Position numbers and translations under genes: made by a program. From Rhizobium esperanzae (GTDB lineage Bacteria; Pseudomonadota; Alphaproteobacteria; Rhizobiales; Rhizobiaceae), in the NCBI RefSeq assembly GCF_014197615.1, contig NZ_JACIFY010000010.1, positions 173,278 to 237,277 of the forward strand: 64,000 nucleotides of DNA, read 5' to 3'. Positions 58,528-64,000 of this stretch are shown here, in pieces. Below the pieces are notes generated by a model. The model was given only the letters and a program-made list of their open reading frames with translations, made no database searches and was not told the origin of the DNA. Every line of letters starts with the position of its first letter. Position 1 is the first letter of the stretch.

Positions 58528-58555
58528 TTGACAGAATTGGAACGTTCCAAATACT
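58528..58555 (+). promoter_or_regulatory. Promoter of the lacI-headed operon
   Basis: TTGACA (58528-58533) is a perfect -35. AATACT (58550-58555) serves as -10 after 16 bp. The proximal operator fills the spacer, so a bound repressor would block the polymerase. Confidence 0.65.
58537..58550 (+). promoter_or_regulatory. LacI-type operator, proximal copy
   Basis: TTGGAACGTTCCAA is a perfect 14-bp palindrome with the central CG typical of LacI/GalR-family operators. It lies between the -35 and -10 elements, 40 bp before the lacI-type start codon. Confidence 0.78.
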
Positions 58556-58589
58556 TATCCCTAAGTCGACGTTGAGGTCGGGAGGAAAA

Positions 58590-59663
58590 ATGACAAAGGC
58601 GCGGGTCACCGTCATTGATATCGCGAAAGCCGCCGGCGTCTCCAAGTCGACGGTGTCGCTGGTGCTTCAGGGCTCCTCCCTGGTCAATGAGGGGACGCGC
58701 TCCAAGGTCAATGCGGTGATGCGCGAACTCGGCTACGTCTACAATCGCGGCGCCGCCAATCTTCGGCAGGCCGGCGCCAAGTCGCGGATCGTCGGGGTCG
58801 TCGTCAACGACCTGACGAACAGCTTTTTTGCCGAGCTGGCGGTCGGTGTCGATATGGTCGTCCAGTCGGCCGGCTTCGTGCAGTTCCTGTCGAACACCGG
58901 CGAGAGTATCGACCGGCAGCGGGAGGTTGTCGCATCGATGCGGGAGCACGGCATTTCCGGCCTTATCGTCTCGCCGGCCCGTGCCACCGATGCCGCCGAC
59001 TTCAAGCCGCTCGTCGCCGCCGGCATTCCAGTCGTGGTCGTCGTGCGAAACCTGCCCGGCGCCAAGGTCTCGTCGATCGTCTCCGACAACCGGGCCGGCA
59101 TGATGTCGGCGGTCAGGCATCTGGCCGGGCTCGGCCACAAACGCATCGCTTTCCTCGGCGGCTTTCCCGACACCGCCGTCTTCGACGACAGGCTTGCCGG
59201 CTACCGGAGCGGCGTGGAGGCAGCCGGGCTCGACTATCACGAAGAACTCGTCATCTCGTCGGCGCCGTCGCGGGCCGGCGGGGTGGAAGCGATCGGAAAG
59301 GCGATTGCTCTTGCCCGTCGGCCGACCGCCGCCGTCTGCTTCAACGATGCCGTCGCTTTCGGTGTCTGCGACGGATTGCGCGCCCGCCGCCTGGAACCTG
59401 GCGTCGACTTCGCCGTAGTGGGGTTCGACGACGTCATCGAGGCGCAGGCAGCCGTCCCGGCGCTGACGACGGTCTCGGTCGATCCGCAGGGGATCGGGCG
59501 TCGCGGCGCACAGATGCTGCTCAAGCAGATCAATGCCGGCAAGGCCGAGGCGGAGACGGTGACGACAGCCGTTCGGCTGGTCGTTCGCGAGAGCTGTGGC
59601 GCCGGCAGGGCCGCGCCGGCAAGGACCGGCAAGAGCGTAAAATCGAAACAGGACGCTGAGTAA
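58590..59663 (+). CDS. LacI/GalR-family transcriptional regulator
   Basis: A 357-residue repressor-type protein. The N-terminal helix-turn-helix reads TVIDIAKAAGVSKSTVSLVL and the hinge helix NRGAANLRQAGAKSR follows, then a periplasmic-binding-protein-like effector domain (VGVVVNDLTNSFFAEL, GHKRIAFLGG, VVGFDDVIEAQAAVPALTTV). The effector is unknown, probably the operon's substrate or an intermediate. GGGAGGAAAA precedes ATG 58590. Its stop shares one base with the next start, so it is co-expressed with the catabolic genes and should autoregulate through the operators upstream. Confidence 0.93.
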   Translation: MTKARVTVIDIAKAAGVSKSTVSLVLQGSSLVNEGTRSKVNAVMRELGYVYNRGAANLRQAGAKSRIVGVVVNDLTNSFFAELAVGVDMVVQSAGFVQFLSNTGESIDRQREVVASMREHGISGLIVSPARATDAADFKPLVAAGIPVVVVVRNLPGAKVSSIVSDNRAGMMSAVRHLAGLGHKRIAFLGGFPDTAVFDDRLAGYRSGVEAAGLDYHEELVISSAPSRAGGVEAIGKAIALARRPTAAVCFNDAVAFGVCDGLRARRLEPGVDFAVVGFDDVIEAQAAVPALTTVSVDPQGIGRRGAQMLLKQINAGKAEAETVTTAVRLVVRESCGAGRAAPARTGKSVKSKQDAE

Positions 59664-61282
59664 TGCAGACGAAGAAGCATCTCACCCCAGCCGAGGCGGC
59701 TGCGCTCATCCCGGATGGCGCTGTCGTCACGGTCTCGTCTTCGAGCGGTCTCGGTTGCCCGGATCTCATGCTGAAGGCGATTGGCGAGCGTTTCGAGGCG
59801 ACCGGCCATCCGAGCGATCTCACCACCCTTCATCCGATCGCCGCCGGCGATATGAGCGGCATCAAGGGCGTCGATTACATCGCCAGAAAGGGTCTGCTCA
59901 AGTGCATCATCGGCGGTTCCTATCCGTCGGGGCCGTCATCGTCCGAGCCGCCGCTGATCTGGCAGATGATCACCAACAACGAGATCCCGGCCTACAATAT
60001 TCCTTCCGGCATCCTGTTCGACATCCATCGCGAAGCCGCCGCCAAGCGGCCGGGTGTGCTGACCAAGGTCGGCGTCGACACATTCGTCGACCCCCGGCGG
60101 CAGGGCTGCGCGATGAACGAACGGGCTTCGGAACATCCCGTGGTCAAGCGCGTCAGCTTCGAGGGTGACGACTGGCTGTTCTTTCCCTCGATCGTCCCTC
60201 AGGTCGCCATTATCCGCGCCACCACCGCCGACGAGCGCGGCAACCTGACCTACGAACATGAAGGCGCCTATCTCGGCGGCCTCGACCAGGCGCTCGCCGC
60301 CCGCAACAACGGCGGCATCGTCATCGCCCAGGTCAAGCGGATCACCAAGGAGGGCTCGCTGAAACCCCATGACGTCCGGGTGCCGGGAATGCTGGTCGAT
60401 TATATCGTCGTCGATCCCGAACAGAAGCAGACGACGCAGACGCTATACGATCCGGCGATTTCGGGGGAGATCTTCCGACCGCTCGACAGCTTCCATGTCC
60501 CTGAGTTCAATGTTCAGAAAGTCATCGCGCGCCGCGTCGCGCAGGAGCTGCAGGCGGGAAGCTGCGTCAATCTCGGTTTCGGCATCTCGGCCAACGTCCC
60601 GCGCATTCTGCTGGAGGAGGGGCTGCATGGCGCCGTCACCTGGGTCATCGAACAGGGAGCGGTTGGCGGCGTGCCGCTGCTCGATTTCGCCTTTGGCTGC
60701 GCCTCCAATGCCGACGCCTACATGCCGTCTCCCTATCAGTTCACCTATTTCCAGGGTGCCGGCTTCGATGCGTCGCTGCTGTCCTTCCTCGAGATCGGCA
60801 GGGATGGTTCGGTCAACGTCTCCAAACTCTCCTTCCGCCCGCATGTGACGGCCGGCGCCGGCGGCTTCGTCGACATCACAGCGCGGGCAAGGAAGATCGT
60901 CTTCTCCGGCATGTTCAACGCCGGAGCGAAGCTGTCGATCGCCGATGGGGCTCTCGCCATCGAGAGGGAAGGCAAGCTGAAGAAGCTCGTCAACGAGGTC
61001 GAGCATGTCACCTTCAGCGGCAGGCAGGCGATCGAGCAGGGGCAGGATATCATCTATGTCACCGAGCGGTGCGTGATGAAGCTGACGCCTGATGGCATCG
61101 TCCTCACCGAGATTGCGCCCGGCGTCGATCTCCAGTCCCAGATCCTCGATCAGTCAGAGTTTGCGCTGATCGTCGCGCCCGATCTGAAGGTCATGGATGC
61201 AGCCCTCTTCGGCGAGGCAGCGATCGGCCTGTCGCTTCCAGCCAAAAGGGCACGGACGCTGGAGGGCACCTTCCATGGCTAG
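59663..61282 (+). CDS. Acyl-CoA:acyl CoA-transferase, fused alpha-beta type
   Basis: A 539-residue family I CoA-transferase with both halves in one chain, like propionate CoA-transferase and YdiF. The alpha part has the GAVVTVSSSSGLGCPDLML segment and SGIKGVDYIARKGLLKCIIGG; the catalytic glutamate is E330 in VIEQGAVGGVPLL. It forms a glutamyl-CoA thioester and moves CoA from a donor such as acetyl-CoA to a carboxylic acid. It begins at the lacI stop (1-bp overlap) and its end overlaps the hydratase start. The acceptor acid is unknown. Confidence 0.88.
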   Translation: MQTKKHLTPAEAAALIPDGAVVTVSSSSGLGCPDLMLKAIGERFEATGHPSDLTTLHPIAAGDMSGIKGVDYIARKGLLKCIIGGSYPSGPSSSEPPLIWQMITNNEIPAYNIPSGILFDIHREAAAKRPGVLTKVGVDTFVDPRRQGCAMNERASEHPVVKRVSFEGDDWLFFPSIVPQVAIIRATTADERGNLTYEHEGAYLGGLDQALAARNNGGIVIAQVKRITKEGSLKPHDVRVPGMLVDYIVVDPEQKQTTQTLYDPAISGEIFRPLDSFHVPEFNVQKVIARRVAQELQAGSCVNLGFGISANVPRILLEEGLHGAVTWVIEQGAVGGVPLLDFAFGCASNADAYMPSPYQFTYFQGAGFDASLLSFLEIGRDGSVNVSKLSFRPHVTAGAGGFVDITARARKIVFSGMFNAGAKLSIADGALAIEREGKLKKLVNEVEHVTFSGRQAIEQGQDIIYVTERCVMKLTPDGIVLTEIAPGVDLQSQILDQSEFALIVAPDLKVMDAALFGEAAIGLSLPAKRARTLEGTFHG

Positions 61283-62054
61283 CGGAACGGTCAAAGTAGA
61301 CGTCGACGGACATGTTGCGACCTTGACGATTTCTCGTCCGGAGAAGCTGAACGCGCTCGATCTCGATATGCTGAAAGCCTTGGCGGATGCCGCCGACGCT
61401 GTGGAAGCGAACCCGAATGTACGCGCTGCCGTTCTCACCGGCGAAGGAAAGGGCTTTTCCGCCGGGGGCGATATCAAGGCCTGGGGCGGAATGCGGCCTC
61501 AGGAATTCGGTCATGCCTGGGTTCGTCACGGTCACCGCATCTTCGAAAGACTGGCGACGCTGAGGGTGCCGCTGGTCGCGGCCTTGAACGGCCACGCTCT
61601 CGGAGGCGGGCTCGAGCTGGCGGGTGTTGCCGACATTCGCCTCGCAGAGGAACACATCAAGATTGGCCTGCCGGAGACCGGCCTTGGAATGGTGCCGGGC
61701 TGGTCGGGGACCCAGCGTCCCGTGCGCCGCTTCGGCGCACAGGCCGTCCGGCGCATGGCGCTCGGCGGCGAGATTTTTACCGCAGAAGAGGCCCGCCTGC
61801 TCGGGATTGTCGACGCGGTGATTGCAACCGGAAACGCGCTGGCCGCCGCCAGGGTCTATGCCGAGCGGATCGCCGCCAGGGGGCCGGCGGCCATCGAGAT
61901 CGTCAAGTTGATGATCGCATCGGCGAACGGCGAAGACAACGGAACCGCGGTCGAAGCCCTCGGCTCGATCCTCGCCGCCAAGACCGGCGATCTGAAAGAG
62001 GGCGTCGCGTCGTTCAGCGAGAAGCGCCCGGCAACATTCAAGGGAGAATGGTAA
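61275..62054 (+). CDS. Enoyl-CoA hydratase/isomerase family protein
   Basis: A 259-residue crotonase. The oxyanion-hole segments are FSAGGDIKAWGG and GHALGGGLELAG, and the second active-site stretch is GLPETGLGMVPGWSGTQRP. Both glutamates used by true enoyl-CoA hydratases (in GGGLELA and PETGLG) are present, favouring hydration of a 2-enoyl-CoA over isomerase or hydroxycinnamoyl-CoA lyase activity. ATG 61275 overlaps the CoA-transferase stop. Confidence 0.87.
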   Translation: MASGTVKVDVDGHVATLTISRPEKLNALDLDMLKALADAADAVEANPNVRAAVLTGEGKGFSAGGDIKAWGGMRPQEFGHAWVRHGHRIFERLATLRVPLVAALNGHALGGGLELAGVADIRLAEEHIKIGLPETGLGMVPGWSGTQRPVRRFGAQAVRRMALGGEIFTAEEARLLGIVDAVIATGNALAAARVYAERIAARGPAAIEIVKLMIASANGEDNGTAVEALGSILAAKTGDLKEGVASFSEKRPATFKGEW

Positions 62055-63562
62055 TGACGGTTCTCGTCAACCCCACCGCGCTGAGCAATGACAAAGCACG
62101 CGATTTCAGGATGCTCATCGACGGCAAATGGGAGGCCGGCGCCTCCGATCCGATCGAGCGTATCGCGCCGAGCCATGGCGTCGTGGTCAGCCGTTTCCCG
62201 ACCGGCAGCAGGACGGATGCCGAACGCGCCATCGCCGCCGCACGCAAGGCCTTCGATCTCGGGCCATGGCCGCGGATGACCGCCTCCGAACGGTCCGCCA
62301 TTCTTCTCAAGGCCGCCGATCTGATCGCCGCACGTGCGGAAGAGCTGGCATTTCTCGACGCGATCGAGGCAGGAAAGCCGATCACGCAGGTGCGGGGCGA
62401 AATTGCCGGTTCCGTCGACATCTGGCGCTACGCGGCGGCCCTTGCCCGTGACCTCCACGGTGAAAGCTACAATACGCTCGGCGACGGCACGCTCGGCGTC
62501 GTCCTGCGCGAAGCGATCGGCGTGGTCTCGATCATCACGCCCTGGAATTTTCCGTTCCTGATCGTCGGCCAGAAGTTGCCATTCGCTTTGGCCGCAGGCT
62601 GCACGACCGTCGTCAAGCCCTCGGAACTGACATCGGGATCGACGCTGGTGCTGGGAGAAATCCTGCAGGAAGCAGGCATTCCGGATGGCGTCGTCAACAT
62701 TGTCACCGGTACGGGACCTGAGGTCGGCGCGATGATGACGGCCCATCCCGACGTCGACATGGTGTCCTTCACCGGCTCGACAGGTGTGGGAAAACTGACG
62801 ATGTCGAATGCGGCGCAGACGCTGAAGAAGGTCTCGCTCGAACTCGGCGGCAAGAACCCGCAGATCGTCTTCCCGGATGCCGATCTCGACGCCTTCGTCG
62901 ATGCCGCGGTCTTCGGTGCCTATTTCAATGCCGGCGAGTGCTGTAACGCCGGCTCGCGGCTGATCCTCCACAAATCGATCGCTGCCGATGTCGTCAAACG
63001 GATCGCCGAATTGTCGAAGGCGGTCAAGGTCGGCGATCCGCTCGATCCTTCGACGCAGCTCGGCGCGATCATCACGCCGCAGCATCTGGAGAAGATCTCG
63101 GGCTATGTCACCGGCGCGAGAAGCAGCGGCGCCCGTATCGCCCATGGCGGCGAGAGGCTCGACCTCGGCATGGGACAGTTCATGTCGCCGACGATCCTCG
63201 AAGCGGTGACACCCGATATGGCGGTGGCGCGCGAGGAAGTCTTCGGCCCGGTCCTGTCGGTTCTGACATTCGAAACGGCTGCCGAAGCGATCCGGATTGC
63301 CAATTCCATCGATTACGGCCTTTCGGCCGGTGTCTGGAGCCGCGATTTCGATACCTGCCTGACGATCGGCCGGTCGGTGCGGGCGGGCACGGTCTGGATG
63401 AACACCTTCATGGACGGCGCCTCGGAGCTGCCTTTCGGCGGCTACAAGCAGAGCGGCCTCGGCCGCGAACTCGGTCGCCATGCGGTCGAGGACTACACGG
63501 AAACCAAGACGCTGAACATGCATATCGGCAAGCGCACCAATTGGTGGATGCCGAGAACCTAA
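62054..63562 (+). CDS. NAD(P)-dependent aldehyde dehydrogenase
   Basis: A 502-residue aldehyde dehydrogenase. Key parts are TPWNFPFLI, the Rossmann FTGSTGVGK, the general base E263 in LELGGKNP and the nucleophile C297 in NAGECCNAGSR, then EEVFGPVLSV and PFGGYKQSGLGRE. It oxidises an aldehyde to an acid. ATG 62054 is chosen because GGGAG lies seven bases upstream; the ATG at 62048 is too close to it. It shares one base with the hydratase stop. The substrate is unknown; the resulting acid could feed the CoA-transferase. Confidence 0.9.
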   Translation: MTVLVNPTALSNDKARDFRMLIDGKWEAGASDPIERIAPSHGVVVSRFPTGSRTDAERAIAAARKAFDLGPWPRMTASERSAILLKAADLIAARAEELAFLDAIEAGKPITQVRGEIAGSVDIWRYAAALARDLHGESYNTLGDGTLGVVLREAIGVVSIITPWNFPFLIVGQKLPFALAAGCTTVVKPSELTSGSTLVLGEILQEAGIPDGVVNIVTGTGPEVGAMMTAHPDVDMVSFTGSTGVGKLTMSNAAQTLKKVSLELGGKNPQIVFPDADLDAFVDAAVFGAYFNAGECCNAGSRLILHKSIAADVVKRIAELSKAVKVGDPLDPSTQLGAIITPQHLEKISGYVTGARSSGARIAHGGERLDLGMGQFMSPTILEAVTPDMAVAREEVFGPVLSVLTFETAAEAIRIANSIDYGLSAGVWSRDFDTCLTIGRSVRAGTVWMNTFMDGASELPFGGYKQSGLGRELGRHAVEDYTETKTLNMHIGKRTNWWMPRT

Positions 63563-63622
63563 GGCCGGCTTGGCCGGCAATGAACTACGCCTGAGGAGGG
63601 CGGGTGATCGGTGCGGGAATAG

Positions 63623-63645
63623 GTTCCGCATCTTCCAAACGGAAC
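63623..63645 (+). promoter_or_regulatory. Small hairpin just before the binding-protein ribosome site
   Basis: GTTCCG (63623-63628) pairs with CGGAAC (63640-63645) directly ahead of GGGAGG. It could stabilise the downstream mRNA end so that the binding protein is made in excess, a common arrangement in ABC operons. Confidence 0.4.
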
Positions 63646-63659
63646 TGGGAGGTTCTTCG

Positions 63660-64000
63660 ATGAATAGGTTTCTGACCACGACTGCCGTGATCGCATTGGC
63701 TTTGGCCGGCGCGCATGTGTCCGCTCGCGCTGCCGACGTGAAGGAAGTTCAGATGCTTCACTGGTGGACGTCTGGCGGCGAGGCAGCGGCGCTGAACGTT
63801 CTGAAGCAGGATCTGTCGAAGGAAGGTTTTGCCTGGAAGGATGTCCCCGTTGCCGGCGGCGGCGGTGATGCGGCGATGACGGCGCTGAAGGCGATGGTTG
63901 CGGCGGGCACCTACCCGACGGCCTCGCAGATGCTGGGTTATACCGTGCTCGATTATGCCCAGGCCGGCGTCATGGGTGATCTGACGGAGACGGCGAAGAA
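63660..64000 (+). CDS. Sugar ABC transporter substrate-binding protein, N-terminal part
   Basis: The first 113 residues of a gene cut by the window end. A signal peptide (MNRFLTTTAVIALALAGAHV, to about SARAAD) precedes VQMLHWWTSGGEAAALNVLK and VAGGGGDAAMTALKAMVAAG, which is the pattern of CUT1 family binding proteins for glucose, mannose or related sugars. GGGAGG lies eight bases before ATG 63660. It is 97 bp after the aldehyde dehydrogenase gene and in the same direction, so permease and ATPase genes are expected beyond the window. Confidence 0.85.
   Translation, partial: MNRFLTTTAVIALALAGAHVSARAADVKEVQMLHWWTSGGEAAALNVLKQDLSKEGFAWKDVPVAGGGGDAAMTALKAMVAAGTYPTASQMLGYTVLDYAQAGVMGDLTETAK

Larger units (their letters stand above)
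58206..58589 (+). other. Kinase/lacI intergenic control region
   Basis: A 384-bp gap between divergent genes without a coding region. It contains two copies of a 14-bp palindrome and a promoter for the lacI-headed operon, listed separately, and must also hold the kinase promoter. Confidence 0.6.

Noticed and set aside
61275..62054. Crotonase as a feruloyl-CoA hydratase-lyase
   Set aside because: Both hydratase glutamates are present and the segment after GGG is LELAG, unlike the hydroxycinnamoyl-CoA lyases I know; so the name was not used.

Overview
This is a chromosomal segment of an alphaproteobacterium, most probably a Rhizobium of the leguminosarum/etli group. The inference rests on gene order (tRNA-Tyr, tRNA-Gly, tuf, tRNA-Trp, secE, nusG, then rpl/rpo, str, S10, spc and alpha clusters with no rpsD in the alpha cluster), high GC, an RIME-like intergenic palindrome, a FixK/FnrN-type anaerobox and sugar-acid/ABC-type catabolic genes typical of rhizobia. 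No database search was possible, so species level is not claimed.

Layout. Positions 1-8000: the 3' end of a penicillin-binding protein 1A gene, prfB with a programmed +1 frameshift, a minus-strand nadK operon with an unknown exported protein and an alpha/beta hydrolase, tRNA-Thr, several small exported or membrane proteins, and an rlmB-type rRNA methyltransferase gene followed by a two-domain AprI-like protein. Positions 8000-44200: the housekeeping core. A strong promoter drives tRNA-Tyr and tRNA-Gly ahead of tufA. An SDR-family gene and tRNA-Trp follow, then secE-nusG-rplKAJL-rpoBC, rpsL-rpsG-fusA-tufB, rpsJ to rpsQ, rplN to rplO-secY-adk, and rpsM-rpsK-rpoA-rplQ, closed by a strong terminator. 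Ribosomal proteins, the RNA polymerase subunits, elongation factors and the Sec translocon pore are therefore produced from one almost uninterrupted 36-kb block in one direction. Several internal hairpins and leaders probably set the ratios between them.

Positions 44200-58200: a mixed accessory and housekeeping stretch. It holds msrPQ (periplasmic methionine sulfoxide repair), ilvD, an LprI-like protein, a DUF1232 protein, a DegP/DegQ protease overlapping rarA, a VIT/CCC1-like membrane protein with a perfect anaerobox upstream, a DUF1883 protein, a remnant of an alpha/beta hydrolase gene, a nucleoside 2-deoxyribosyltransferase-like protein, an exported HSL-type esterase homologue whose nucleophile serine is glycine, an AhpD-like protein and an orphan soluble PAS histidine kinase.

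Positions 58400-64000: a LacI-family regulator with two matching 14-bp operators, one lying exactly between the -35 and -10 elements of its own promoter. It heads a translationally coupled run of CoA-transferase, enoyl-CoA hydratase and aldehyde dehydrogenase genes, then a CUT1-type sugar-binding protein cut by the window edge. This looks like a substrate-inducible catabolic operon of unassigned substrate and is the most interesting uncharacterised unit here. No CRISPR array, insertion sequence or prophage was seen.
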